DNA of 64,000 nt from Sulfitobacter sp. M05. Lineage in GTDB: Bacteria > Pseudomonadota > Alphaproteobacteria > Rhodobacterales > Rhodobacteraceae. The stretch is from assembly GCF_029285175.1 (NCBI RefSeq), contig NZ_JABEDH010000001.1, forward strand, positions 806,001-870,000. The letters are read 5' to 3'. The notes under the pieces are model-generated. The model worked only from the letters and a program-made list of their open reading frames with translations, made no database searches and was not told the origin of the DNA. Numbering within the stretch: the first letter of the stretch is position 1; each line of letters opens with the position of its first letter. The position numbers and the translations under genes are program-made. This document shows positions 9,132 to 17,967 of this stretch, piece after piece.

Positions 9132-10454
9132 TCAAAGCGGCCTGATCTTGAGTTGGGTAATCCGGTTACCCTCGCGTGAGGTGACTTCGAAACGGAACCC
9201 GTGAAAGCTGAAGACCTGACCGGCTGTCGGGATCATCTGGGCTTCGTGGATCACCAGACCGGCCAATGTGTTGGCCTCATCATCTGGCAGTGACCAGTCC
9301 GTCGCCCGGTTCAAATCGCGGATCGTCATGGCCCCGTCCACGTAATAGTGTCCATCTTCACCCGGCAACAGCTGGTGATCAGCGTCAGGGTCAAATTCAT
9401 CAGTGATCTCGCCAACGATCTCCTCCAGAATATCCTCAAGGGTGATTAGCCCTTGAAGCGATCCGTATTCATCCACCACCAACGCAAAATGTGTGCGCCG
9501 GCGCAGGAACTGGCGCATCTGTTCGTCTAGTGTCGATGTTTCCGGCACGAAATAGGGTTTCATGGCCACAGAAGAGACATCGAATTTCTTCAGAACCGAT
9601 GCGTCGCCTTCTGGACCGCCGATAAGCTTGTACATCGCGCGCAACAGGTCTTTGGCGTGGATCACTCCGATGATGTTTTCCGGATCATCGCGATACACTG
9701 GCAAACGGGTGTGGTTTGACTGAAGACATTTATTCAAGACATCGGAGGGGTCTGCATCGGCGTCAATCATCTCAATGCCAGAACGGTGCAGCATGATTTC
9801 CTCAACGACGCGTTCTGCCAGATCAAGCGCGCCAAGGATACGGTCGCGGTCCTCTTTTTCGACCACCCCTTCAGAATGGCCCAGTTGCAGCGCACCGACG
9901 ATCTCTTCGCGCACGGCCAGAATGTTGCTGTCCGGGTCGACGGTCACGCCAGTCAGACGCAGGATGCCGCGTACCAACAGGCGCACCGCTGTTACGATGG
10001 GTGAAAAGATGCGCACCACAATTGAAATCGGTCCCGAGACCAGTGCCGCCGCCCGTTCCGAATTGGTGATGGCATAGGTCTTTGGCAGAACCTCGGCAAA
10101 GACCAGCACCAAAAGCGTCATTGCAAGGGTGGCATAGGCCACACCGCTTTCGCCAAACAGGCCCAGAAACAGGGTGGTCGCCAGCGAGGTGGCAAGGATA
10201 TTCACAAGGTTGTTGCCGAGCAGGACAGAGCCGATCAGCCGCTCGTTATCTTCTGTGATCCGCAAGGCGCGTTCGGCACCTTTTGATCCTTTGTCCGCCT
10301 GGGTGCGCAACTTGCCGCGAGAGGCGGCCGTCAACGCGGTTTCGGAGCCTGAGAAAAAGCCAGAGAGGATCAGCAAAAGAAAGATGATGCCGGTACTGAA
10401 CCAGAATGCCCCATCAATAAACGAAGTGTCGAGGAGCGAGGTAGAGGGTTCCAT
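9132..10454 (-). CDS. CNNM/CorC-type transporter-associated protein (DUF21, CBS pair, CorC_HlyC)
   Basis: A 440-residue protein with the full domain order of the HlyC/CorC family. An N-terminal DUF21 region has three to four hydrophobic helices (roughly residues 15-155). A CBS pair follows (around residues 205-340, including TRLPVYRDD and ALVVDEYG), then a C-terminal CorC_HlyC domain with the GEITDEFD linker. Members act in Mg2+/Co2+ efflux or transport and are inner-membrane proteins; the old name 'hemolysin' is misleading. It is divergent from the metallophosphoesterase gene, with about 100 bases between the starts. I see no Mg-sensing leader. Confidence 0.88.
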   Translation of the reverse strand: MEPSTSLLDTSFIDGAFWFSTGIIFLLLILSGFFSGSETALTAASRGKLRTQADKGSKGAERALRITEDNERLIGSVLLGNNLVNILATSLATTLFLGLFGESGVAYATLAMTLLVLVFAEVLPKTYAITNSERAAALVSGPISIVVRIFSPIVTAVRLLVRGILRLTGVTVDPDSNILAVREEIVGALQLGHSEGVVEKEDRDRILGALDLAERVVEEIMLHRSGIEMIDADADPSDVLNKCLQSNHTRLPVYRDDPENIIGVIHAKDLLRAMYKLIGGPEGDASVLKKFDVSSVAMKPYFVPETSTLDEQMRQFLRRRTHFALVVDEYGSLQGLITLEDILEEIVGEITDEFDPDADHQLLPGEDGHYYVDGAMTIRDLNRATDWSLPDDEANTLAGLVIHEAQMIPTAGQVFSFHGFRFEVTSREGNRITQLKIRPL

Positions 10455-10553
10455 TCGGGAAGATGTCCATGTGATACTAGTTTATTGTGTTATGGGGCCG
10501 CGCGGCGCTGCGTTCAAGGGCGCCATTCAGGGTGCCATTCAAGAGAGGTGGAT

Positions 10554-11381
10554 ATGGTCGGTATCAGGCATCTGGATTTGGGACTTCTTGACGGTGATGT
10601 GCTGGTTTTCGGCGGACCCTATTCGAATGCGCAGGCCACGGCAGCAGTGATCAAGGAAGCACAGACGCGCGCGATCCCTGCGGCGCAGATGATCTGTACC
10701 GGTGATCTGGTGGCCTATTGCGGCGCGCCGGCACGAACAGTGGCACAGCTGCGCGCCCTTGGATGTGCGATAGTGGCAGGCAATTGTGAAATCCAGCTGG
10801 GCAGTGGTGCGCCTGATTGCGGGTGTGGCTTTGAAGATGGCAGTGCCTGTGACCTGCTCAGTGCAGGGTGGTACGTATTTGCATCATCGGTTCTGGCCGA
10901 TGCTGACAAGGTATGGATGGCGGGGCTGCCGGATGTAGTGAGCTTTCGCCACCATGGCGCGCGTTATGCGGTGATCCATGGCGGCATGACCGATGTGTCC
11001 CGATTTATCTGGCCAAGCTGTGATGCCGGTGTTTTCGCGCAGGAATGGGCCGCAGTGGAACAGGCCGTTGGTCCTGTGGATCATATCCTTGCCGGCCATG
11101 CTGGTGTGCCCTTTGTAAAAACCACGCCACAGGGGCGCTGGATCAATGCCGGTGTGATCGGGATGCCGCCCCATGACGGGCAGCCGAAGACGCGGTTTAT
11201 TGTGTTGGAACAGGGTAAAGTACGGATTGAGAACCTGTCCTATGACAACACGGCGGCGGCGGCGGACATGGCACAAGCCGGACTACCACTGGGTTACCGC
11301 GACGGGTTGATCAGCGGTTACTGGCCCTCAGAAGATGTGTTGCCACCAGATTTGCGGGTACCGGTATCGGCCAGAGGATGA
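10554..11381 (+). CDS. Calcineurin-like metallophosphoesterase with degenerate first motif
   Basis: A 275-residue protein. The ATG at 10554 follows a GAGAGG ribosome site and was chosen over an upstream in-frame start. Recognisable metallophosphoesterase motifs are CTGDLVAYC (GDxxxxG block), GNCE in place of GNHE, VIHGG and GHAG. The first block, normally GDxHGN, reads GGPYSN and lacks both metal ligands. The family hydrolyses phosphoesters with two metals. Loss of the first-site ligands suggests altered metal use or reduced activity. The last 64 bases overlap the 3' end of xerD on the other strand. Confidence 0.7.
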   Translation: MVGIRHLDLGLLDGDVLVFGGPYSNAQATAAVIKEAQTRAIPAAQMICTGDLVAYCGAPARTVAQLRALGCAIVAGNCEIQLGSGAPDCGCGFEDGSACDLLSAGWYVFASSVLADADKVWMAGLPDVVSFRHHGARYAVIHGGMTDVSRFIWPSCDAGVFAQEWAAVEQAVGPVDHILAGHAGVPFVKTTPQGRWINAGVIGMPPHDGQPKTRFIVLEQGKVRIENLSYDNTAAAADMAQAGLPLGYRDGLISGYWPSEDVLPPDLRVPVSARG

Positions 11382-12292
11382 CGTTCCAATACCAGTTCTG
11401 ACAGGCGTTCCTCCAGAACATGGGTGTAAATCTCGGTCGTGGCGATATCAGCATGTCCCAACATCGTCTGGATGGCCCGCAAATCGGCCCCATTGGCCAG
11501 CAGATGGGTTGCAAAAGCATGGCGCAGCGTATGGGGCGTGACCTTAACAGGATCAACACCGGCAGCGACGGCAAACTCTTTGATCAACAGATAAAACCGG
11601 TGGCGCGTCAGATAGCCGGACTTTCCACGCGAAGGGAAGAGGAAGCGCGACGCAGGTTTGCGCTTCTGCCGATCTTCAGCATCCTGAAGGTCGCGATCCT
11701 CAAGCCATGCGGCAAGGGCCACGCGGGCCGGCGGGGACAGGGGCACCATACGTTCCTTGCCGCCTTTGCCCATGATCAACAACAGGCGGGGGTCGCCGCG
11801 CGTGGCTGAAATTGGCAGGCCGACCAATTCGGTCACCCGCATCCCCGTGGCGTAAAGCAATTCCATCAAGCAGGTGTTGCGCAACCGATCACGCGGACTG
11901 CGCCCGGACGCGCGGGCCGCGTCAAGCAGCCGGTCAACTTCGTCCTCAGACAGGATTTTGGGCAGGCGTTTGTCCTGACCGGGCCCCGCAATCTGGATCG
12001 CCGGATTGTCCTGCCGCAACCCTTCTTCGAAGGCAAAACGATACAGCTGTTTGATTGCGGACAGGCGCCGTGCGCGCGTGGATTTCGCCAACCCCTGCGC
12101 GTCGCAATAGATCAGGTAGTTTTCGACGTCATCGCGGCTGGCGGCGTTAAAATCCAAGGCCTTGCGCGCCAGATAGCCATCAAAATCCTTAAGGTCCCGG
12201 CCATAGGCCAGTTGCGTATTCGTCGCCGCCCCCAGTTCGGCGGCCTGCGCCTCAAGAAAGGAAGAAATCCAATGAAACGTGTCGCTTTGCAT
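11318..12292 (-). CDS. xerD: Site-specific tyrosine recombinase XerD
   Basis: A 324-residue protein with an N-terminal SAM-like core-binding domain and a C-terminal tyrosine recombinase domain. Catalytic residues are visible: the Arg in LLYATGMRVTEL, HTLRH (HxxR), a histidine in LGHADI and the tyrosine in TEIYTHV. XerD works with XerC at dif to resolve chromosome dimers, activated by FtsK. Length and the flanking genes (aroK-aroB, as in other Rhodobacteraceae) point to the housekeeping recombinase rather than a mobile-element integrase. It starts 3 bases after the stop of the upstream gene, so the two are co-transcribed. Its end overlaps the convergent metallophosphoesterase. Confidence 0.85.
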   Translation of the reverse strand: MQSDTFHWISSFLEAQAAELGAATNTQLAYGRDLKDFDGYLARKALDFNAASRDDVENYLIYCDAQGLAKSTRARRLSAIKQLYRFAFEEGLRQDNPAIQIAGPGQDKRLPKILSEDEVDRLLDAARASGRSPRDRLRNTCLMELLYATGMRVTELVGLPISATRGDPRLLLIMGKGGKERMVPLSPPARVALAAWLEDRDLQDAEDRQKRKPASRFLFPSRGKSGYLTRHRFYLLIKEFAVAAGVDPVKVTPHTLRHAFATHLLANGADLRAIQTMLGHADIATTEIYTHVLEERLSELVLERHPLADTGTRKSGGNTSSEGQ

Positions 12293-12295
12293 GGG

Positions 12296-13879
12296 CTATT
12301 GTTCCAACAATAAAGTCTGAAGGGCCGCACGGCGCGCCGTGTCCTCAAGGCCCAGCGCCCGCAAGGTGGCAAGGGCGTCGCGCAGTGCTTTGTCATTGCC
12401 CCTTGCACCGGTCTGCAACAAACGCAGCACGTCCAGAATGCTCTCGCCCAGACGTCCCTGTTTGACCATGGCCACCAGATCGGCGCGCGGCGCAGCATCT
12501 GAAAAGGCGTCATAGATCACACCATGGATAATGTCGGCAGGGCGCCCGGGTTTCATTTCGCCCAAGGCAACCTGGCTGGCCAGATCAGAGCGCAGCGCCC
12601 GCGCAGCGGCCTCTTCATAGGTGGGGGATAACAGCATGACGTCATAGGCGATGCGCGCGGGTTTACCCCTCAGTTTTACCTGCGAAAGCTGGGTCGCAAA
12701 CAGCTCTGAAAATGCAACCGCAAGGCCGGCGCTTCGCATACGGTGCCAAACGGTTGGCAGGGTTTTGCTCACGGCTTCGGCGCTGCCTGATGCCAAGGCG
12801 GTTTCAAAGCGCTGCAGGGCCGACACCCGGTCCCACACCCCGCCTGAGGCGGCGGCCTTGCGTTCCGAGTAAAGCCCCAGCAGCCGGTTGTCGGGCAAGG
12901 CACCAGCACGTGTCAGGCGTTCTGCCGCCTCAAGCTGGGCCTTCCAGCCAACAAGATCACGCAGATCGGCCACCGCATAGGCGCGGGGTAGTTTTGTTGT
13001 ATTCACCGGTTCACCGATGGTTTCGTAAAGCCGGAACATTAATGGAGTCATCTGTCGCGAAACGGGCAGGGGCGGCGCGCCTTCAAACCCTTCGGGATCG
13101 AGAAACCGTTCAAGCAAGGCCAATTGGTCCTTGGGCAACAGGCCCAGCGCCTTTGCTGTGCCAAAGGTCAATGCGGCATTTTCCCAGCGCCGCTCACGGG
13201 CATCGCAAAACACCCGCGTTCCGTAATTCCGTGTCAAATGCGGTGCGGCCGCCAGCTTGTCACAAGCGCGGTCTTCGGTGCCGGTCAATAAGCTGATTTG
13301 CATCCAAAGATCGAAATGCGCAGGTGATGTCGTCACGCCGGCCTGCTCGATCAGTGCCAATGCAGGATCAAGCGCGCCCAGCTGCATCAGTTTGCGCGCC
13401 CGCGCAATCGCAAGGGCATCACCGGCAGCGGTGCGGTTGCCCGGTGCCTGTGCTTCGGTCAGCAGGATGGTGTAGAGCAGGGATTGCGCCGCCGGCAAAA
13501 CCAAGTCGGGCAGCTTGGCGATTTTTGTTTCCAGCTTACCGATGTCGCTGCCCTGCCACAGATCGGCAGGCAGACCGGTCACCCGTGGCGGCACCAGACC
13601 GATTTCGCGCGCACCGCTTTGGGTCAGGGGCTGTACCTCGACGTTGGGGGCCAGCGCTGTTTTGGCGACCGCAGGCTCGTCGATATTGCGCTTGGTTGCG
13701 GGCCGGCCATCATGTCCGCTTGGAGCGACGGGGGCAGGAGCCTGTGCAGAAGGCTGTCTATCAAGCCAGTCGATGACCGACAGCGGCCCTTGCGATTGGG
13801 CTGCTAGGGGCGTGGCAAGCAACATAACACAAGCACCGGAATAAAACCGGCACCGCAGTGTGTTTGCGCAAGATTGCGC
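12296..13879 (-). CDS. Secreted or periplasmic protein of unknown function upstream of xerD
   Basis: About 528 residues. The frame opens with GTG directly after the TGA of the preceding small gene (stop 13883-13885), so the two are translationally coupled. The N-terminus is a signal peptide (hydrophobic stretch near residues 16-27, cleavage near LAA). A proline/alanine-rich linker follows, then a long alpha-helical, Leu/Ala-rich region resembling repeat-like helical scaffolds. I recognise no catalytic motif. Proteins of this type occur at this position in Rhodobacteraceae genomes, between xerD and the aroK side. An envelope role is inferred only from the signal peptide. The stated end may shift by three bases depending on the initiation codon used. 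Confidence 0.6.
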   Translation of the reverse strand, partial: AQSCANTLRCRFYSGACVMLLATPLAAQSQGPLSVIDWLDRQPSAQAPAPVAPSGHDGRPATKRNIDEPAVAKTALAPNVEVQPLTQSGAREIGLVPPRVTGLPADLWQGSDIGKLETKIAKLPDLVLPAAQSLLYTILLTEAQAPGNRTAAGDALAIARARKLMQLGALDPALALIEQAGVTTSPAHFDLWMQISLLTGTEDRACDKLAAAPHLTRNYGTRVFCDARERRWENAALTFGTAKALGLLPKDQLALLERFLDPEGFEGAPPLPVSRQMTPLMFRLYETIGEPVNTTKLPRAYAVADLRDLVGWKAQLEAAERLTRAGALPDNRLLGLYSERKAAASGGVWDRVSALQRFETALASGSAEAVSKTLPTVWHRMRSAGLAVAFSELFATQLSQVKLRGKPARIAYDVMLLSPTYEEAAARALRSDLASQVALGEMKPGRPADIIHGVIYDAFSDAAPRADLVAMVKQGRLGESILDVLRLLQTGARGNDKALRDALATLRALGLEDTARRAALQTLLLEQ

Positions 13880-13882
13880 CAC

Positions 13883-14032
13883 TCAATCTACCCCCAGAGT
13901 CACGGGTTGGCGGATTTCCACCTGTACGGGAGCAAATTCAGCACCAAAGAATGGTCCCAGATAGGCAAATCCCACCAACGCCGCAAATCCCAGAATTAAT
14001 AGGAAGATCAGCAGCTTAATTAATTTGCCCAT
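13883..14032 (-). CDS. Small single-pass membrane protein
   Basis: A 49-residue protein starting at the ATG at 14032 (MGKLIKLL). An in-frame upstream ATG at 14068 would add twelve polar residues. Residues 5-27 are a strongly hydrophobic helix, followed by a short acidic/polar tail expected outside the cytoplasm. Its TGA abuts the GTG of the next gene, so the pair and xerD look like one operon. No function is known to me. The conserved placement suggests an accessory subunit of the secreted neighbour. Confidence 0.6.
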   Translation of the reverse strand: MGKLIKLLIFLLILGFAALVGFAYLGPFFGAEFAPVQVEIRQPVTLGVD

Positions 14033-14112
14033 GTAGAATGCCTGTCTTTTTTCACGAGAGTTATGCAATCTATATATGGCCTTTTCGGCAAGATCACGTC
14101 ATTCAGATAAAA

Positions 14113-14709
14113 ATGAACGAATTTGAGCAAACCATGGCCGATGACGGTAGGGCAACCGCCCGATACACCCTGAAGAAAACGGTTGTTCTTGTCGGGATGA
14201 TGGGGGCGGGCAAGACGGCTGTTGGTCGCGCCGTGGCGGCCAGACTGGCGGCACCCTTTCTGGACAGTGACGCCGAGATTGAAGCCGCAGCCAATTTGAG
14301 TGTACCGGAGATATTCTCCCGCGACGGCGAGGCATTTTTTCGCAAACGCGAAGCCGAGGTGATTGCCCGCCTGCTGGACACCGAGAAATGTATCTTGTCG
14401 ACGGGCGGCGGGGCGTTTCTGGCGCAGGCAAACCGCGAGGTGATCTCACAACGTGGTGTGTCGGTCTGGCTGAATGCTGATCTTGATCTGTTGTGGAACC
14501 GGGTCCGTCACAAGGACACCCGTCCTTTGCTGCGCACTCCAGACCCCAAGGCAACCCTGACCAGCCTTTTTGAGGCGCGGGTGCCGTTTTACAGTCAGGC
14601 CGACATCGCGGTTTCCTGTGATCCGGCGCTGAGTATTGATGCGATGGCCGTTCGGGTGATCGCGGCACTGGCTGAACGGCCTGATGTATTGGAGCCAAGT
14701 GATGGTTGA
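14113..14709 (+). CDS. aroK: Shikimate kinase
   Basis: About 198 residues from the ATG at 14113; the GMMGAGKT Walker A loop is near residues 28-35. Other motifs are LDSDAEIE (shikimate-binding aspartates), an Arg in EAFFRKREAEV and STGGGAFL. The enzyme phosphorylates shikimate with ATP in aromatic amino acid synthesis. The gene overlaps aroB by eight bases, the usual alphaproteobacterial pair. A longer in-frame start exists at 14038 but would fall in the divergent promoter region. The N-terminal 20 residues before the kinase core are polar and may begin instead at the ATG at 14134. Confidence 0.92.
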   Translation: MNEFEQTMADDGRATARYTLKKTVVLVGMMGAGKTAVGRAVAARLAAPFLDSDAEIEAAANLSVPEIFSRDGEAFFRKREAEVIARLLDTEKCILSTGGGAFLAQANREVISQRGVSVWLNADLDLLWNRVRHKDTRPLLRTPDPKATLTSLFEARVPFYSQADIAVSCDPALSIDAMAVRVIAALAERPDVLEPSDG

Positions 14710-15823
14710 AACTGTTCATGTTGATCTGCCGGGCCGCGCCTATGACGTGGTGATCGGGCCTGATCTTCTGGCGCAGGCCGGGGCCTATGTCGCGCCGGTT
14801 CTGCACCGCCGCAGGGTGACCATTATCACCGATGATACGGTTGGTGACCTGCACCTTGCTGCCCTGAAGGAGGGGCTGGCAACATCCGGTATTTCGTCTG
14901 AAGCGCTGAGTTTGCCCCCCGGGGAAGCCACCAAATGCTGGACCCAACTGGAACATTGCGTCGACTGGTTGCTGTCGCAAAAGGTAGAGCGTAACGATGT
15001 TGTCATCGCCTTTGGTGGCGGTGTGATCGGCGACCTTGTTGGATTTGCCGCGGCCATCCTGCGCCGTGGTGTGCGGTTTGTGCAAATTCCAACCTCGCTT
15101 TTGGCGCAGGTTGACAGCTCAGTTGGCGGCAAGACCGGGATTAACGCCACACAGGGCAAGAACCTGATCGGGGCGTTTCACCAGCCCAGCCTTGTCTTGG
15201 CGGATACGGCGGTGCTGGGCACGCTGGCGGCCCGTGATTTTCTGGCCGGTTACGGCGAAGTTGTGAAATACGGGCTGCTGGGGGATGCGGCGTTTTTTGA
15301 CTGGCTTGAAGAAAATGCCCCCACCATGGCCGCAGGGGATATGCAGGCGCGGATCAAGGCCGTGCGCCGTTCGGTCGAAATGAAGGCCGAGATCGTGGTG
15401 CGTGATGAGACAGAGCAGGGTGACCGTGCCTTGCTGAACCTTGGTCATACCTTTTGTCACGCGCTGGAGACGGCGACGGGCTATTCCGACCGGCTGTTGC
15501 ATGGGGAAGGGGTGGCGATCGGCTGTGCCCTGGCGTTTGAACTTTCGGCACGGATGGGCCTTTGTGCGCAGGAAACACCCAGCCGTGTCCGCGCCCATCT
15601 GCGTGCCATGGGCATGAAGACCGACATTGCGGATATTGAGGGCGATTTGCCCGATGCCGAGGCGTTACTGGCGCTGATGGGGCAGGACAAAAAGGTTGTG
15701 GACGGACAGCTGCGGTTCATTCTGGCCCGTGGAATTGGTCAGGCATTTGTGACGTCGGATGTGCCGCGCGATGTTGTCTTAGGGGTGTTGAAAGACGCGC
15801 TGAAAGAGCGCTGTATCGCCTGA
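14702..15823 (+). CDS. aroB: 3-dehydroquinate synthase
   Basis: A 373-residue protein starting at the ATG at 14702, inside the end of aroK (ATGGTTGA overlap), which favours translational coupling. Diagnostic motifs are FGGGVIGDLVGFAAA (NAD/phosphate-binding), PTSLLAQVDSSVGGKTGIN, GYGEVVKYG and the metal-ligand region LNLGHTFCHALE with HGEGVAIG. The enzyme converts DAHP to 3-dehydroquinate with NAD+ and a divalent metal. Length is normal for the family. It is the second gene of an aroK-aroB operon. Confidence 0.95.
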   Translation: MVETVHVDLPGRAYDVVIGPDLLAQAGAYVAPVLHRRRVTIITDDTVGDLHLAALKEGLATSGISSEALSLPPGEATKCWTQLEHCVDWLLSQKVERNDVVIAFGGGVIGDLVGFAAAILRRGVRFVQIPTSLLAQVDSSVGGKTGINATQGKNLIGAFHQPSLVLADTAVLGTLAARDFLAGYGEVVKYGLLGDAAFFDWLEENAPTMAAGDMQARIKAVRRSVEMKAEIVVRDETEQGDRALLNLGHTFCHALETATGYSDRLLHGEGVAIGCALAFELSARMGLCAQETPSRVRAHLRAMGMKTDIADIEGDLPDAEALLALMGQDKKVVDGQLRFILARGIGQAFVTSDVPRDVVLGVLKDALKERCIA

Positions 15824-15935
15824 CCGTAGAGCAGTCTCTGGTTATTAGATCGGAGGTTATAATCCGAAGAAAACCGACACTGTGATTCTAAATGCCTCCT
15901 GATAGGTCTCTGATATTACAGGCCTTTGGTTGCGA

Positions 15936-16370
15936 TCAGTCCCGCCGGATCACCATTGCGAATTTGTCTTTCGATGAGAAACCAACGGATTCGTAAAAGC
16001 CGGTTGCGCCGCGCCCCTGACCGGTCATCAACATGACCTTGTAGGCATCCGCAGCCCATGCGGCATCTAGGGCCGCCTGCATCACTTGGCGGCCATACCC
16101 ACGCCGCTGATGGCTGGCGCGCGTCACTACATTTTCAATCAGCCCATAGGGCCGCCCGTTCCACAGAACATTCGGCAACAGGTGCAGAGTCAGCATGGCG
16201 GCAAGGGCAGGACCGTCGAAGACCCCGATCACCTGTGTGCCGGGATGGGCCAATACAACGGCAAAGCCCGCCGTGCTAGTTGCAGGCGGGCCAACCGTAA
16301 GTTCATTGTAGAGGATCAGGGCCTCGGCCGCATCTGACGGTGTCAAAAGACGGACAGCCCCGCCCGTCAT
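15936..16370 (-). CDS. GNAT-family N-acetyltransferase
   Basis: A 144-residue single GNAT domain. The acetyl-CoA loop is visible as VVTRASHQRRGYGRQVM (the V-x-x-x-x-R-x-x-G-x-G/A pattern), and the C-terminal part contains GFYESVGF, typical of beta-strand 6-7 of the fold. The acceptor substrate cannot be predicted. The ATG overlaps the ssb stop by one base (TGATG), so it is probably translated from the ssb transcript; a functional link to DNA repair is only positional. Confidence 0.8.
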   Translation of the reverse strand: MTGGAVRLLTPSDAAEALILYNELTVGPPATSTAGFAVVLAHPGTQVIGVFDGPALAAMLTLHLLPNVLWNGRPYGLIENVVTRASHQRRGYGRQVMQAALDAAWAADAYKVMLMTGQGRGATGFYESVGFSSKDKFAMVIRRD

Positions 16371-16906
16371 CAGAATGGGATCTCGTCGTCCAGATCGCGA
16401 GAGGATCCGCCGCCGCCACCACCTTGCGATGGGCCGCTGTCATATCCGCCGCCACCGCCGTAGTCACCACCACCGCCACCGTAATCGCCGCCGCCACCTT
16501 GGCCGCCACCATATCCACCGCCACCGCCTTGGCCGCCGCCACCTTGGCCACCGTCACGACCGTCCAGCATGGTCAGCGTGCCACCGTACCCTTGCAGAAC
16601 AACTTCGGTAGAATAGCGGTCCGCACCGGATTGGTCCTGCCATTTGCGGGTTTGCAACTGGCCTTCGATATAAACTTTGGACCCTTTGCGCAGGTATTGT
16701 TCGGCGATACGAACCAGCCCTTCCTGAAAAATCGCAACAGAATGCCATTCGGTTTTTTCGCGGCGTTCGCCGGTGTTACGGTCTTTCCATGTTTCGGAGG
16801 TTGCAATGCGCAGGTTACAAACCTTGCCGCCATTCTGGAACGACCGCACTTCCGGGTCGCGGCCCAGATTACCGATCAAAATCACTTTGTTTACTGAGCC
16901 AGCCAT
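16370..16906 (-). CDS. ssb: Single-stranded DNA-binding protein
   Basis: A 178-residue protein starting at the ATG at 16906 ([15 protein letters not shown]), with GGGA upstream; an upstream in-frame start is possible but not family-like. Residues 1-110 form the OB fold ([20 protein letters not shown]). A long Gly/Gln/Tyr-rich flexible linker follows, ending in DLDDEIPF, the acidic tip that recruits repair and replication partners. It binds ssDNA as a tetramer. No GTTC-N7-GTTC SOS box is seen in front of it. Confidence 0.95.
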   Translation of the reverse strand: MAGSVNKVILIGNLGRDPEVRSFQNGGKVCNLRIATSETWKDRNTGERREKTEWHSVAIFQEGLVRIAEQYLRKGSKVYIEGQLQTRKWQDQSGADRYSTEVVLQGYGGTLTMLDGRDGGQGGGGQGGGGGYGGGQGGGGDYGGGGGDYGGGGGYDSGPSQGGGGGGSSRDLDDEIPF

Positions 16907-17122
16907 GTTTTCCCTTGTCTGTCTGTAGGTCGCCCTTGGCGAATCCGCCAAGCCGCTTGGATCGGCATGTTATATCCGGCCTGCCGGCGCCGGACCATGG
17001 GTTTATGTGGTTGACGAAGGGTTGTCGGTGTCAGCGCTCAATTTTCCAGACAATCTAGTGCTGGCAGCACGCTTGATACCTGCTATAAGCGGCGCGAGGG
17101 AACGGGCACGGGTATCTTTGCA
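16907..17122. other. Divergent promoter region ssb / lytic transglycosylase
   Basis: This 216-base interval separates two divergent genes. It contains GC-rich segments and a TATAAG-like hexamer near 17084-17090 that may serve the transglycosylase. I see no RNA gene or repeat. Confidence 0.3.
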
Positions 17123-17725
17123 ATGCGGAATTCAGGTGTTTTGGCGATGGTCGCATCGCTTGGGATCATCTTGGCAAATGGTCCTGTGCAAGCCGAGGTA
17201 CTGTCTTCCAAGAACCGTACATCAATTTTTAAATCCCAGTCCAAACTGCTCGATAACAGGGCGTCCAAACAATATTCCGCCTCTGTCCGGCTAAAGCCGC
17301 CAACAGTAAGCACCCCGACAAAATGGGATGCCGTGGCGCTGCCGAAATACCGGGGCAAGTACAAAGGCCAGTTTCTGAGCATGGCCAAAGCCGCCGCCGC
17401 GCGCAACGGCGTGCCGGTTGATCTGTTTTTGCGGCTGGTCCAGCAGGAAAGCAACTGGAACGCCGCTGCTGTCAGCCACGCTGGGGCCATCGGGCTGGCG
17501 CAATTGATGCCGGGTACTGCACGTCTGTTGCGGGTAGATCCCAAAGATCCGGCGCAAAACCTTGAGGGCGGCGCGCGATACCTCAAGCAGCAATACAAGA
17601 CCTTTGGGTCCTGGAAACTGGCGCTGGCCGCGTATAACGCGGGCCCCGGCGCGGTCAAGAAATACGGCGGCGTGCCGCCTTATAAGGAAACCCGTAATTA
17701 CGTGCGCATCATCGGCGGCAACTGA
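17123..17725 (+). CDS. Soluble lytic murein transglycosylase-like protein (SLT domain)
   Basis: A 200-residue protein with an N-terminal signal peptide (residues 1-22). The C-terminal SLT domain has the catalytic glutamate in LVQQESNWN, followed by [13 protein letters not shown], the N-x-x-G/GLMQ motif variant and [10 protein letters not shown]. These are diagnostic of family 1 lytic transglycosylases, which cleave peptidoglycan glycan strands to 1,6-anhydro-MurNAc. The compact size suggests a specialised, perhaps secretion- or division-associated enzyme. It is monocistronic, followed by palindromic repeat copy B. Confidence 0.88.
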   Translation: MRNSGVLAMVASLGIILANGPVQAEVLSSKNRTSIFKSQSKLLDNRASKQYSASVRLKPPTVSTPTKWDAVALPKYRGKYKGQFLSMAKAAAARNGVPVDLFLRLVQQESNWNAAAVSHAGAIGLAQLMPGTARLLRVDPKDPAQNLEGGARYLKQQYKTFGSWKLALAAYNAGPGAVKKYGGVPPYKETRNYVRIIGGN

Positions 17726-17756
17726 TTGCCTGCTTTTCTAACGGACCGAATTTATC

Positions 17757-17861
17757 CTATAGCGCCCGACCTTAAACATGAATCCCAATGCCCTGTCAGG
17801 CTGCGCGTTCTCGGGACATCGGGGATATGAAATACTACAGGTTAAAGATCAGACGCTTTAG
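17757..17861. repeat. Palindromic intergenic repeat, copy B
   Basis: The left arm CTATAGCGCCCGACCTT (from 17757) and right arm, read in reverse complement CTAAAGCGTCTGATCTTT (to 17861), are imperfect inverted copies. An inner pair around ATCCC/GGGAT (17781-17826) extends the hairpin. It is related to copies A, C and D and lies between two + strand genes. Confidence 0.6.
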
Positions 17862-17967
17862 CGGCTGACAAAACACTGTGGAACCTTTTAGGGCCTCCAT
17901 CCGTTACCTTGTCAGACCGCGCGGCAGACCCTCTGCCGTGTCGGAGCAACGACAGAGGATGAAACAC

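Noticed and set aside
11318..12292. Phage or island integrase
   Set aside because: Length, the xerD motif set and the housekeeping neighbourhood fit the chromosomal recombinase; no direct repeats or tRNA target are next to it.
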